Shown: piece after piece, positions 34,071 to 43,582 of the stretch
Position numbering within the stretch: position 1 is the first letter of the stretch
Layout: each line of letters begins with the position of its first letter
Assembly: GCA_049518415.1 (NCBI GenBank)
Contig: JBEKRX010000009.1
Span: forward strand, 33,829 to 97,828
DNA length: 64,000 bases
Reading direction: 5' to 3'
Origin: CAVQND01 sp049518415
GTDB lineage: Bacteria; Verrucomicrobiota; Verrucomicrobiia; Limisphaerales; UBA8199
The notes under the pieces: model-generated
Database searches by the model: none
Told to the model about the DNA's origin: nothing
The model's input: only the letters and a program-made list of their open reading frames with translations
Made by a program: the position numbers and the translations under genes

Positions 34071-34922
34071 TCAGATAACAAACTCCAACTCCTGCCGGCG
34101 CGGGAGCAGGCCGCGCTCGAAACCCTGGCCCAGAAAGCGGCGAATCGACTCCCGGCCCCGCTCGCCATAATCCAGGGTCCAATGGTTGACGTACATCCCG
34201 ACGAACTTGTCCGCCAGGTCGCACCCCAGGTCGCGGGCGTATTGCAGGGCGTATTGCATCGCTTCGGCCCGATGGTAGAGGCTGTAGCGGATGCTCGCCG
34301 TGAGGAGGTCGGCGACCGCTTTGCGAACCGACGGCTCGAGGCGTTTGTGAATCACGTTGCCGCCGAGGGGCAGGGGCAGGCCATCGTTTTCGCGGCCCCA
34401 CCAGACCCCCAGGTCCTCACAAACCTGCAGGCCCTCATTCTGATAGGTCAACTGGCCTTCATGGATAATCAGCCCGACCTCCGCTCCGCCCGAACGGACG
34501 GTCTGGAAGATGCGGTCGAAGGGCACGACGACATACTCAAAGTCGGTGGCGGGTTTGCCCAGCCAGAGCTCGAGCGCCAGAAAGGCGCTGGTCATCGTGC
34601 CCGGCACGGCGATGCGCTTCCGGCCGATCTCGGCTTTTGAGAACTTCTGCGCGGCCACGAGCACCGGCCCATAGCCGTCGCCCATGCTCGCCCCGCTGGG
34701 CAGCAACGCATACTGGCCGCTCGCGTAAGCATAGGCGTGTATGCTGATGGCCGTCAGGTCGAGCTCGCCCCGCGTGGCCAGTTCGTTGAGCGTCTGGATG
34801 TCCTGCACGATATGCTCGAATTTATAACCGTCCGTCGGGATCAGGCCGCGGGCCAGCCCGTAAAACATGAAGGCATCGTCCGGGTCGGGCGAGTGGCCAA
34901 GCGTCAGTATTTGGTGAGACAT
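34071..34922 (-). CDS. mqnD: 1,4-dihydroxy-6-naphthoate synthase MqnD
   Basis: The 283-residue periplasmic-binding-fold enzyme has MqnD words: LGHSPDPDDAFMFYGL at the N-terminus, DIQTLNELATRGELDLTAIS, GYGPVLVA, AVPGTMTSAFLAL, GLIIHEGQLTY and GGNVIHKRL. MqnD converts cyclic dehypoxanthinyl futalosine to 1,4-dihydroxy-6-naphthoate in the futalosine route to menaquinone. No other mqn gene is adjacent, so the pathway is scattered. ATG at 34922 gives the normal length. Confidence 0.93.
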   Translation of the reverse strand: MSHQILTLGHSPDPDDAFMFYGLARGLIPTDGYKFEHIVQDIQTLNELATRGELDLTAISIHAYAYASGQYALLPSGASMGDGYGPVLVAAQKFSKAEIGRKRIAVPGTMTSAFLALELWLGKPATDFEYVVVPFDRIFQTVRSGGAEVGLIIHEGQLTYQNEGLQVCEDLGVWWGRENDGLPLPLGGNVIHKRLEPSVRKAVADLLTASIRYSLYHRAEAMQYALQYARDLGCDLADKFVGMYVNHWTLDYGERGRESIRRFLGQGFERGLLPRRQELEFVI

Positions 34923-35032
34923 GCGGGCAGACTAAGCCGGCCGGGCGCCCGTGTCACGACGAAACGGTGCAGGACCGGAGCCGATTATCCTCTTGGCAAA
35001 CCCCCGCCGATCTGATAACGCGAAGGCGACAG

Positions 35033-36349
35033 ATGCACCGCCCAGCTTTTATGAAACCACATTCTCCGGCTCATTTGAGTCGCCGTCAGTTCCTGCGGCG
35101 CGCCACGGCCGCCGCGGCGATGCCTTTGGTGGTCCCCGGCGCCGTCCTCGGACTCAATGGCGCCGTGGCCCCGAGCAACCGCATCGGCTGGGGCGCCATC
35201 GGCGTCGGCAACCGCGCGCGCGATACCCTGCCGACTTTCCTGTCCTTCGGCGAAATCCAGTTCCTGGCCGTGAGCGATTGCCGCGCAGACCGGCTCCAGT
35301 CCGCCAAGGGCCTCGTGGACAATCATTACGGCAACCCGGATTGCCGCGCCTACCCTGATTTCCGCGAGTTGCTGGCGCAGAAAGACATCGATGCGGTTTC
35401 CATTGCCACGGGCAACCGCTGGCACGGACTGGCCTCGATTTACGCCGCTCGCGCCGGCAAGGACATCTATTGTGAAAAACCGGTCACCCTGACCATCGCC
35501 GAAGGGCGGGCGCTGGTGGATACCTGCCGCCGCTTCGGCGCCATCTACCAGGCGGGCACCCAGCGCCGCTCCACCGGCTCCTACCGCTTCGCCAGGGAAA
35601 TGGTCAGCCAGGGCAAGCTGGGCCGCCTCCGCTCCGTGGAAATGCAGGTCTGGTCCGGCCCTGGCATCCCGCACGACCAGGCGGTGCCTGTCCCCAAGGG
35701 CTGGAATTACGATATGTGGCTGGGCCAAGCCCCGTGGCACCCCTTCGTGCCCGCCCGCGTCGATGCCTGGCAATACTTCTGGGACACCGCCGAGGGCATC
35801 CTGACCGACATGGGCTGCCATTACACCGACCAAATGCAATGGGCGCTCGGCACTGACGACACGGGCCCGGTCCAGTTCGAGGCCCAGGGCGAACTGCCCG
35901 ACCCGGCGAAGTTCTGCAGCGACACCCCCATCACCGCGGTCGCCCGCTGCCAATACGCCAACGGCCTCCAAGCCGTCCTCTACCAACGCCGCGAATTCAA
36001 GGACCGCTACCTGCGCTACATCGGCGACGAAGGGTGGGTCCAGGTGGATGACGAAACGGACCTGGTCACGGCGGAGCCGAAGTCCATCTTGAGTTTGAAG
36101 ACCGCGGGCGGCGCCGGCTGGGGCGATGCCTCGGACCATGTCCGCAACTTGCTCAACTCGATTCGCAGCCGCGCTCCCACCCTCTGCCACCCGGAGGTCG
36201 CTCACCGCGCCCAAACCATCTGCCAGGCCTGGAACATCAGCCTGCGCCTCGGCCACAAACTCAAATGGGACCCGGCCCAGGAACGCTTCGACCTCCCGGC
36301 CGCCAATCGCATGCTCTACCGCGAACCCCGCGCCCCCTGGCGCCTCTGA
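35033..36349 (+). CDS. Tat-exported Gfo/Idh/MocA family oxidoreductase (module copy 1)
   Basis: The 438-residue protein has a Tat leader (LSRRQFLRRATAAAAMPLVVPG), then a Rossmann NAD(P)-binding part (GWGAIGVGNRARDT) and the family motif AGKDIYCEKPVTLTIAEGR. An alpha/beta dimerisation domain follows. These enzymes oxidise or reduce sugars and inositols; exported ones are common in Verrucomicrobiota and Planctomycetota. ATG at 35033 has GAAGG 6 nt upstream, so it is preferred to ATG 35051. It ends in APWRL, as does the copy at 39244. The next gene encodes a secreted HEAT-repeat protein. Confidence 0.88.
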   Translation: MHRPAFMKPHSPAHLSRRQFLRRATAAAAMPLVVPGAVLGLNGAVAPSNRIGWGAIGVGNRARDTLPTFLSFGEIQFLAVSDCRADRLQSAKGLVDNHYGNPDCRAYPDFRELLAQKDIDAVSIATGNRWHGLASIYAARAGKDIYCEKPVTLTIAEGRALVDTCRRFGAIYQAGTQRRSTGSYRFAREMVSQGKLGRLRSVEMQVWSGPGIPHDQAVPVPKGWNYDMWLGQAPWHPFVPARVDAWQYFWDTAEGILTDMGCHYTDQMQWALGTDDTGPVQFEAQGELPDPAKFCSDTPITAVARCQYANGLQAVLYQRREFKDRYLRYIGDEGWVQVDDETDLVTAEPKSILSLKTAGGAGWGDASDHVRNLLNSIRSRAPTLCHPEVAHRAQTICQAWNISLRLGHKLKWDPAQERFDLPAANRMLYREPRAPWRL

Positions 36350-36407
36350 TGGCTCGCCTCGCCGGCCGCAGTCATGCAGCAAAACGAAACACAAAGAGGG
36401 CAAAGAA

Positions 36408-38555
36408 ATGAAAACACTCTCCGAAATGCCGCGCTGCGGGCGTCCCGGCTTTTCGCAAAACCTCGCTCCGCCAGTTGTGCCATCCGCCTCCGCTCCTCAA
36501 CCCGGCTCACGCACGCGAGGTAACTTAGTTAACTTATTCAACCTTTTTAACCTTTTTCTAGTCTCGTGTTCGGTCTCTGCTTTTGGGGCGCCCGCCCCTC
36601 CTCCCCCAGGCGACCTTCCCCGGCTCCTGAATGAGGCGGCCGCTTGCCGCGCCGGGCAAAGCCTCGAACCGTTCCGCGGCCTCGAGGCCCTGGTCCGCGA
36701 ATCGGTCTCCCAGCCCGCCGTCCGCAAACAACTGGAAGCCGGCTTGGTGAAACTCCTCGGTCCCGCCTCCTCTTTCGAGGCGCGCCGTTTCGCCTGCCAG
36801 CAACTCGGCATCATCGGCAGTCAAACCGCCCTGCCTGCCCTCGCCGCACTCCTGGGCAACGACCAGACCGCCAGCATCGCGTGCCTCGCCCTGACGACTT
36901 ACCCGCCAGGCAAAGCCGATGAGATTCTGCGCGACGCCCTGGCCTTCGCCAGCGGGACCACCCGCATCCAAATCTTCACCGCCCTCGGCGACCGCCGCGA
37001 TTTCCGGTCGGTCAAACTCCTCGCCCAATCCGCCCGCGACCCCGACCGGGCCGTCGCCGAGGCGGCCATCGGGGCGCTCGGCAAGATCGGGGACCCCGCC
37101 GCGCGCAGGGCCATCGCCGCGTTGCGCCGTGGCGCCGACCCGGCCCTGGCGCCCGCCCTGACCGAGGCCACGCTCCGGGGCGCCGAAGACCTCGCGGCTG
37201 CGGGCGAGCGCAAAGGCGCCCTCGCCGCTTACGAGCAACTGCTGGCCTCTGCGCCGGCGGCTTACGTCCGCCGGAGTGCCCTGGAGGCGCTGCTGCGGTT
37301 GGATGCCAACCACCGCCGGCAGCGAATCCTTGCGGCCTTGCACGGCCTGGATTCGGCCCTCAAGCCGGTGGCCATCGCCGCCGTTCGGACCTTGCCCCCA
37401 GGCGTCTCTTCCGAGCCCTTCGCCGCCGAACTGCACAACCTGTCGCCCGCCGAACAGGTCTGGATGATTGAGAGCCTGGCCGCCCGCGCTGATGTGCACG
37501 CTCGCCTGGCCATCAGCATGAGCGTTTTTTCGCCCCAGGCCGCCGTGCGGCTCGCCGCCATTGACGCCTTGAGCCGGGTCGGCGATGCCTCGCTGGTCCC
37601 CATGTTCGCCCGCGCTTTGGGCGCCTCGAAAAGCCCCGCGGAATCCCGCGCGATCGAGTCCGCTCTCGTCAACCTCCGCGGCGGCGCGGCCACCGACAAA
37701 GCGATCACTTCAGAAGCCAAGCGATGCACCGGCAACGCCCGCGTTGGCTTCATCTCCGCCCTCGCCAGGCGGGTGGGCCCGGCGGCGAACCCAACCTTCT
37801 TTGGCGACGTCGAGAATTCCGACCCGGCGGTCGCCAGGGCCGCCTTCCGCGCCCTGGGCAAAACCGCCGCCCAAGACGAGGTCCCGGCCCTGCTCGAGGC
37901 CCTCGCCAAAGTCCATGACAAGGAAGTCCGTCCCGACGCCGAAAGTGCCGCCGCCCAGGCCCTGGCCAAGGTCCAGAGCGCCCAGGCCCGCTCCGCGATG
38001 GTTCGCCGCACCCTCAGCCAGGCCAAGACTGCGGATAGTCGCGCCCCGCTGCTGGGCCTCTTGCCCGGCTGCGCCGATGCCCCTGCCCTGGACGCGCTCA
38101 AAGCGGCCGCCGCTGATTCCGATCCCACCGTCCGCGACGCGGCAATCCATGCCTTGGCCGACTGGCCGGACGCTGCCGCCTGGGACACCTTGGCCGCCAT
38201 CTACGGCCAGCCCGCCAACGAGGCGCTGCGCGGACTCGCCTTGCGCGGCCTGGTGCGCCTTGTCGGCGAGGAAAATGCCCACCCCGATGCCACCCTGCTT
38301 AGCCGCTATCTCCTGTTGCTCGCGGGCGCCCGCAACGACGCCGACTTCAAATTGATCCTCAGCGCCCTCGGCGGCGCCGCGCACCCGGACGCCCTGCGCC
38401 TGGCCGTCGGCCTGCTCGCCAAACCTGGCGTCCGCCCTGAAGCCGAAGTGGCCGTCAAGAAAATCGCCGAAGCCGTCAAGGCCCAGCAGCCGGAAGCCGC
38501 ACAGGAAGCGTTGCGCCAAATCCAGCCGGCTAATTCCAATTCGCGTTCAAGATAG
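36408..38555 (+). CDS. Secreted HEAT-repeat protein (module copy 1)
   Basis: The 715-residue protein is built of about 15 HEAT-like helical repeats (for example SFEARRFACQQLGIIGSQTALPALAALLG and DPDRAVAEAAIGALGKIGDPAARRAI). Such alpha-solenoids bind proteins. The N-terminus has a polar 38-residue stretch, then a hydrophobic segment (about 39-60) partly made of a NLFNLF repeat and ending in LVSC, a possible lipobox. It follows the oxidoreductase by 58 bp and probably shares its transcript. The partner of the solenoid is not known. ATG at 36408 is preceded by AGAGGGCAAAGA. Confidence 0.78.
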   Translation: MKTLSEMPRCGRPGFSQNLAPPVVPSASAPQPGSRTRGNLVNLFNLFNLFLVSCSVSAFGAPAPPPPGDLPRLLNEAAACRAGQSLEPFRGLEALVRESVSQPAVRKQLEAGLVKLLGPASSFEARRFACQQLGIIGSQTALPALAALLGNDQTASIACLALTTYPPGKADEILRDALAFASGTTRIQIFTALGDRRDFRSVKLLAQSARDPDRAVAEAAIGALGKIGDPAARRAIAALRRGADPALAPALTEATLRGAEDLAAAGERKGALAAYEQLLASAPAAYVRRSALEALLRLDANHRRQRILAALHGLDSALKPVAIAAVRTLPPGVSSEPFAAELHNLSPAEQVWMIESLAARADVHARLAISMSVFSPQAAVRLAAIDALSRVGDASLVPMFARALGASKSPAESRAIESALVNLRGGAATDKAITSEAKRCTGNARVGFISALARRVGPAANPTFFGDVENSDPAVARAAFRALGKTAAQDEVPALLEALAKVHDKEVRPDAESAAAQALAKVQSAQARSAMVRRTLSQAKTADSRAPLLGLLPGCADAPALDALKAAAADSDPTVRDAAIHALADWPDAAAWDTLAAIYGQPANEALRGLALRGLVRLVGEENAHPDATLLSRYLLLLAGARNDADFKLILSALGGAAHPDALRLAVGLLAKPGVRPEAEVAVKKIAEAVKAQQPEAAQEALRQIQPANSNSRSR
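36520..36555. repeat. 9-bp tandem repeat in the leader of the HEAT-repeat gene
   Basis: Four 9-bp units (GTAACTTAG, TTAACTTAT, TCAACCTTT, TTAACCTTT) encode N-L-V-N-L-F-N-L-F-N-L-F in the hydrophobic part of the export leader. They belong to the same family as the repeats in fliO and before fliF. Confidence 0.85.
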
Positions 38556-38557
38556 CA

Positions 38558-39019
38558 CTAAGTCGTGAAACTCATTTCTTTCGGTTGCACCAGCCGTTGG
38601 AAGTCGCGATAGGCCAGTTTGATGACCTCCGTGTGCGACCCCGCGTTGAAGGTGATCTCCTCGTTCTCCGCCAGGGATTTGGCCACATACACACCCATGC
38701 CATAGAGATTGCCGAACGGCGGCATCGCCCCGGTCTCGCAATCGGGGAATTTCTCCTTGAACTCCTCTTCCGAGGCGAATTTCACCTCCCCGGCCCCGCT
38801 CACCTCCCGCAGGTCCTGGAGGACGATTTTGCGATTGGCCGGCAAGACCGCCATCGCCATCTGGCCGTCAAGTTTCACGATCACCGTCTTGGCCAGTTCC
38901 CGGCCCGTGATGTGCGCCGAGGCGGCCACCTCTTGCGCCGTATAAGCGGCTGAATGAATGATGCTCACGTATTTGATGCCTTCCTGGTCGAGGAAGGCCT
39001 TCAGTTTTTTCACTGGCAT
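38558..39019 (-). CDS. YbaK/EbsC-type aminoacyl-tRNA deacylase
   Basis: The 153-residue protein has the YbaK/ProX editing fold: LKAFLDQEGIKYVSIIHS, AAYTAQEVAASAHITGRELAKTVIVK with the conserved Lys, LPANRKIVLQDLREV, and GAMPPFGNLYGMGVYV. Such proteins remove mischarged amino acids from tRNA in trans. The exact specificity (Cys-tRNAPro or other) cannot be told. ATG at 39019 is used, as the upstream ATG adds an atypical stretch. It is convergent with the first HEAT gene (2 bp apart) and separates the two oxidoreductase-HEAT modules. Confidence 0.88.
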   Translation of the reverse strand: MPVKKLKAFLDQEGIKYVSIIHSAAYTAQEVAASAHITGRELAKTVIVKLDGQMAMAVLPANRKIVLQDLREVSGAGEVKFASEEEFKEKFPDCETGAMPPFGNLYGMGVYVAKSLAENEEITFNAGSHTEVIKLAYRDFQRLVQPKEMSFTT

Positions 39020-39243
39020 AGCATGGCTCCTTTCCTGTTGTTCGAGCGGCATGATAAACCCTCCCCCAGGATAATCAAGCTTTCTCCCGCAAGGCCAACC
39101 GAGTAAATCTCACGGCCGGTCTCATTTCTCGTCACCTCGGCTCCGCCCTCCGTCCTCCGCACTCCGCACCCCAGCGATCCCCTCGACATCCCCGCCCCAA
39201 ACCACTATGCTGCCGCCCAACTTTCAGCACATTGCATACAGCT

Positions 39244-40557
39244 ATGAACCAAGCCCCTCCAGTCTCCCGCCGCCGTTTCCTGGCCCAAACCGCAACCGCT
39301 CTCGGGGCCGCCCTCGCCGCCCCGGTCATCGTTCCGGCCCCGGTCCTGGGCCGGAACGGCGCCCTGCCGCCCAGCGAGCGCATCGCCATGGGATTCATCG
39401 GCGTCGGCGGCCAGGGCAGCGGCCACCTCCTGGGCGGGGCCTGGACCTATGTCGCCGGCGGCTATGCCGGCCGCAAGGACGTCCAGGTCCTGGCCGTCTG
39501 CGATGTCTGGCGTGACCGCCGCGAGCGGGCCTGCCAGAAGGTCAACGACCATTACGCCCAGGCTTATGGCAAGGGCAACTACAAGGCCTGCTCCGCCTAC
39601 ACCGACTTCCGCCAGGTGCTGGACCGCCCTGATATCGATGCGGTCCTGATTGCCACCCCGGCCCACTGGCATGCCACCATGGCCGCCATGGCCGCCGCCG
39701 CCGGCAAGGACATCTATTGCGAAAAGCCCACCGCCGTCACCGTCCGCGAGAGCCAGGCGATGCTGGCGGCGGTGCGGCGTTACGGCCGGGTTTACCAGGC
39801 CGGCACCCAGCAGCGCAGCGAATACGGCGGCAAGTTCCGCCAGGCCTGCGAATTCGTGCGCAGCGGCCGGCTCGGCCAGCTCCAGGCCATTTATGCCTAC
39901 CGCGACGGCGGCGCCATCTTCTGGCCCGCCCGCTTCGGCCCGGCCCAACCGCTGCCCGAGACCCTGGACTGGGACCTCTATCTCGGCCCCGCCCCCTGGC
40001 TCCCGTACGACGGCAACACCGGCGCCCACCGCTTCGACATCGGCGAACTCAACTGGGGCCAGCACCATTACGACCTTGTCCAGTGGGCCGCCGGCGCAGA
40101 CGAAACCGGCCCGGTGGAATTCTTCATGGAGGCGGACCGCTCCTGCTACAAGTACGCCACTGGCGTGGTGGTTTATGGCCGGGACTATCCCGGCCAGCCC
40201 ATCGGCGGCGACGGCGGCGCCTGCTTCGTCGGCACCGCCGGCCGCCTGGCCGTGGACCGGGACGCGCTGGTCTCCGAGCCGCCGGACATCGTGCGCGAAC
40301 CCCTGCGGCCTAACGAGGTGCATCTCTATCGCAGCACCAGCCATTCGGGCAATTTCCTCGAATGCGTGCGGACCCGGAAACGCCCGATCTGCGACGCCGA
40401 CATTGCCCACCGCGCCGCCAGCGCCCTCCTCCTGGGCGGGGTCGCCAAGCAGTTGCAGCGCACCCTCAAGTGGGACCCCAAAACCGAGCAGTTCCCCAAC
40501 GACGACGAGGCCAACCGCTTGCTCTCCATCGCCAAGCGCCCCCCCTGGCGCCTCTGA
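39244..40557 (+). CDS. Tat-exported Gfo/Idh/MocA family oxidoreductase (module copy 2)
   Basis: The 437-residue paralogue of the protein at 35033 has a Tat leader (VSRRRFLAQTATALGAALAAPVIVPAPVLG) and a Rossmann motif (GFIGVGGQGSGHL). It also has HWHATMAAMAAAAGKDIYCEKPTAVTVRES and the closing APPWRL-type end (PPWRL). It differs from copy 1 by a loop near residue 65-75 (GGAWTYVAGGYAGR). ATG at 39244 is chosen over a TTG 12 nt upstream. The HEAT-repeat gene begins 39 bp downstream. Confidence 0.88.
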   Translation: MNQAPPVSRRRFLAQTATALGAALAAPVIVPAPVLGRNGALPPSERIAMGFIGVGGQGSGHLLGGAWTYVAGGYAGRKDVQVLAVCDVWRDRRERACQKVNDHYAQAYGKGNYKACSAYTDFRQVLDRPDIDAVLIATPAHWHATMAAMAAAAGKDIYCEKPTAVTVRESQAMLAAVRRYGRVYQAGTQQRSEYGGKFRQACEFVRSGRLGQLQAIYAYRDGGAIFWPARFGPAQPLPETLDWDLYLGPAPWLPYDGNTGAHRFDIGELNWGQHHYDLVQWAAGADETGPVEFFMEADRSCYKYATGVVVYGRDYPGQPIGGDGGACFVGTAGRLAVDRDALVSEPPDIVREPLRPNEVHLYRSTSHSGNFLECVRTRKRPICDADIAHRAASALLLGGVAKQLQRTLKWDPKTEQFPNDDEANRLLSIAKRPPWRL

Positions 40558-40596
40558 TTGGGCCCCACAGTCCACAGTCTTAACAGTGACTCTGCT

Positions 40597-43071
40597 ATGA
40601 AAAGCTTGCTGGTTTTCCTCCTGGCCGCATGGCTCATGGGTTCGGCCCCTTTCTGCCTCCTCCGCGCCGCCCAGGCCGACGAGGAGCGCCAACTCATCCT
40701 GGTTCTGCAGTCCGACCGCGCGCCGGCAGAGAAAGATGCTGCCTGCGCCAAGCTCAAACGCCTCGCCACGGCCCAGGCGGTGCCGGCGCTGGCGGCGCTC
40801 CTCGCCGACGAACAACTGTCTCATTCCGCCCGCTATGCCCTCGAATCCGTGCCCGCGCCGGAGGCTGAGCGCGCCCTGGTCGAGGCCCTGGACAAAACCG
40901 CCGGCTTGACCAAAGTCGGCATCATCAACTCGCTCGCCTTCCGTGGCGAACCCCAAGCCGTGCCGCCGCTGGCCCCGTTGCTCAACGCGCCCGATCCCGC
41001 CGTGGCCTCGGCCGCCGCCACGGCCCTGGGACAAATCGGCGGACCCGAGGCGCTCCAGGCCCTGGAGGCCGCCGCGCGTAACTCAGCCGGCCAGGCCCAA
41101 ATCCATGAGGCCGCCGTCGATGCCCTCTTGCGCTGCGCGCATGGTTTGTTGCGCGCCGGCGACCCGGCGAAAGCCTTGCCGGTTTTCCAGCGCCTCTGCG
41201 AGACCGAGAAAAAGGACCATTTCCGCCTCGCCGCGTATCGCGGCCTGCTCCTGGCCTCGGGCCAAGGTGCCCTGCCCTTGATACTCGAGGCCCTCGCAGA
41301 CCAGCCTGGCCCGCGCCGGACCGCCGCGCTCCAGCTCGTGCGCGACCTCGACGCCCCAGGCGCGACCGCGGCCTTTGCCCAACTCCTGCCCAAGCTCGCG
41401 CCTCCGACCCAGGTCGCTTTGCTGGAAGGATTGAGCCAGCGCCAGGACCCTGCCGCCGTGCCGGCCATTACTCCCCTGGCACGTCATGCCAGCCCCGGAG
41501 TGCGCCTGGCGGCCATCAACGCCCTGGGCATTTTAGGCGACGCCTCCTCCGTAGCGCCGCTGGCCGAAGCCGCCGCCTCGGCCACCGGCGCCGAGCAAGA
41601 GGCCGCCCGCCAGTCTCTCCTTCAACTCCAACGGGGCAACCCCGCCGCCGCCTTGCTCGCTCAGTTGGCGTCCGCCAGACCCGCCGTCCAGGCGGAACTG
41701 GCCCGCGCCCTGGGCGAGCGCGGCGAAACCGCTGCCCTTCCCAAGTTGCTCGAACTGGCCCGACAGGGTTCCGAGTCCGCCCGCCAGGCCGCCCTGCGCG
41801 CCCTGGCGCTGCTCGCCGACCAGCCCCAACTGGATTCCCTGGTCGCTCTCGTGCTCGAAGCCAATGCCGACGCCCCCCGCGCTCAAGCCGCCGAAGCCCT
41901 CCGCTCTGCTTGCCAGCGCCTCCAATCAAAACGCGGGCGGCTCGACGCCGCGCCCCTGGTTAATGGACTGGCCGCCGGCTCGGCCGCGGCGCGCATCGCC
42001 CTGCTGCCGGTTTGCAGCGCGCTGGCCGACCCGCAGGTCCGCGCGGCCTTGCGCGCCGCCCTGGACGACTCCAACCCGCAGGTCCGCACCGCCGCCCTCC
42101 GGGCCCTGTGCGATACCCTGGATGCAGAACTGTTGCCCGACCTGGTTAAGGCCGCCTCCCAAACGCCCGAAGCGCCCCTCCGCTCATTGGCCATTGGCGC
42201 TTGCGTGCGCTTGACGACCCAGGAGGAGACCATCAAGCTCCCCGATTCCCAGCGCCTCGGGGCCCTCAAGACGATCCTGGCCGCCAGGCTGACCCCCGAC
42301 CAAAAGCGCCGGGTCCTCGCCGGCCTTGGCGAAATCCCCGACCCGCAGGCCCTCGCCCTGGCCGAACCGCTCCTGGCGGAGGCCGCCGTTCAGAATGAAG
42401 CCGGCCGGGCCATCATCAAAATAGCCCCCGCCCTGTCCGACGCCGCCACGGCCGCCGCGGCCCTGAAGAAGGTCCTCGCCGCAACCCGGGACGCCGCCAC
42501 CCGGCAGGCTGCGGAAGCCGCCCTCAAAGAGCTCGAGGCCCGGGCCGACTTCATCACCGCCTGGCAAGTCGCCGGCCCTTATCGCCAAGCGGGCAAGAAC
42601 TACGCCGCCTTGTTTGACATTGCCTTCCCCCCGGAAGCGGCTGCCGCCGAGCCCGGTGCCGACGCCCTGCCAACTGAGCCTGTGAACTGGCAAACCCTGC
42701 CTCCCGGCGCCGACCCCAAGCGCCCGTGGTCCATGGATTTACTCAAGGCCCTGGGCGGCGAACAGTGCGTCGCCTACGCCCGCACCTGGATTTTTTCCGA
42801 ACACGAACAACCCACCCGGCTGGAACTCGGCAGCGATGACGGCGTCAAGGTCTGGCTCAACTACAAACAGGTCCATGCCAACAACACCGCCCGCCCACTC
42901 CAACCAGGCTCCGACCAGCTCAACGTCACCCTCAAGCCCGGCTGGAACCCACTGCTGCTCAAGATCACCCAGAACAACCTGGCCTGGGAATTCTGCGCCC
43001 GCCTCGTCAAACCCGACGGCTCTCGTCTCGCCGGCCTCCAATTCGACGCGCACGCCAACCCGCAACGCTGA
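40597..43071 (+). CDS. Secreted HEAT-repeat protein with C-terminal beta-domain (module copy 2)
   Basis: The 824-residue protein has a clean signal peptide (MKSLLVFLLAAWLMGSAPFCLLRAAQA). About 600 residues of HEAT repeats follow (LNAPDPAVASAAATALGQIGGPEALQALEAAAR and many others). The C-terminal 190 residues contain WQVAGPYRQAGKNYAALFDIAFPPE, TRLELGSDDGVKVWLNYKQVHANNTARP and LKPGWNPLLLKITQNN, which look like a carbohydrate-binding or PA14-like beta-sandwich. Copy 1 lacks this domain. The gene is in the same module order as copy 1. A role in presenting or sensing extracellular polysaccharide is inference. Confidence 0.82.
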   Translation: MKSLLVFLLAAWLMGSAPFCLLRAAQADEERQLILVLQSDRAPAEKDAACAKLKRLATAQAVPALAALLADEQLSHSARYALESVPAPEAERALVEALDKTAGLTKVGIINSLAFRGEPQAVPPLAPLLNAPDPAVASAAATALGQIGGPEALQALEAAARNSAGQAQIHEAAVDALLRCAHGLLRAGDPAKALPVFQRLCETEKKDHFRLAAYRGLLLASGQGALPLILEALADQPGPRRTAALQLVRDLDAPGATAAFAQLLPKLAPPTQVALLEGLSQRQDPAAVPAITPLARHASPGVRLAAINALGILGDASSVAPLAEAAASATGAEQEAARQSLLQLQRGNPAAALLAQLASARPAVQAELARALGERGETAALPKLLELARQGSESARQAALRALALLADQPQLDSLVALVLEANADAPRAQAAEALRSACQRLQSKRGRLDAAPLVNGLAAGSAAARIALLPVCSALADPQVRAALRAALDDSNPQVRTAALRALCDTLDAELLPDLVKAASQTPEAPLRSLAIGACVRLTTQEETIKLPDSQRLGALKTILAARLTPDQKRRVLAGLGEIPDPQALALAEPLLAEAAVQNEAGRAIIKIAPALSDAATAAAALKKVLAATRDAATRQAAEAALKELEARADFITAWQVAGPYRQAGKNYAALFDIAFPPEAAAAEPGADALPTEPVNWQTLPPGADPKRPWSMDLLKALGGEQCVAYARTWIFSEHEQPTRLELGSDDGVKVWLNYKQVHANNTARPLQPGSDQLNVTLKPGWNPLLLKITQNNLAWEFCARLVKPDGSRLAGLQFDAHANPQR

Positions 43072-43360
43072 TGGGCGCGCGGACTTCCAGCTCATCGCAG
43101 CAGTGCGCAAGCGCCTCACCGTTGCAAGTGGCGATGTCTTGGTGGAAGTGTCCGCCACCTGCTGACAGGTGGGAGATGCCAAGCCGACGCGCCCCCCAGC
43201 ACCTTCTGGCGCGGGCAACGGACTCATAAGTAACCTTGTCATAGAAATCACGGCAGGGCTAGCCGTGCCCGCGCCCGTCAAATGGTTTTTCCGCTGCGAG
43301 GGCCGGCCCGAAAACACGCATTGCCCCGTAATCCGCGGTAGGGTAAGATGCCGTTAATCT

Positions 43361-43582
43361 ATGAATTGGAGAGACAGGATTCTAAGCGATCCGCAAGTTC
43401 TGCGCGGCAAACCGTGCATCAAAGGCACGCGGATCCCGGTCGCCCTCGTTCTGGGCTATCTGGCGGCAAGGCGTGGAACGGAGGAGATCCTCAGGGAGTT
43501 CCCCGACCTTACGGTCGAGGATGTGACAGCCTGCCTGGACTATGCCCGTGATTTGGCGGAATTCGAAGCCGTGGGGGCATGA
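43361..43582 (+). CDS. DUF433 family antitoxin
   Basis: The 73-residue protein is a DUF433 protein: DPQVLRGKPCIKGTRIPVALVLGYLAA, then EEILREFPDLTVEDVTACLDYA. DUF433 proteins are helix-turn-helix antitoxins (VapB45-like) that pair with DUF5615/PIN-like toxins. The stop overlaps the next gene's ATG by 4 nt (ATGA), fitting a toxin-antitoxin operon. The preceding gap (43072-43360, 289 bp) has no gene. Confidence 0.92.
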   Translation: MNWRDRILSDPQVLRGKPCIKGTRIPVALVLGYLAARRGTEEILREFPDLTVEDVTACLDYARDLAEFEAVGA

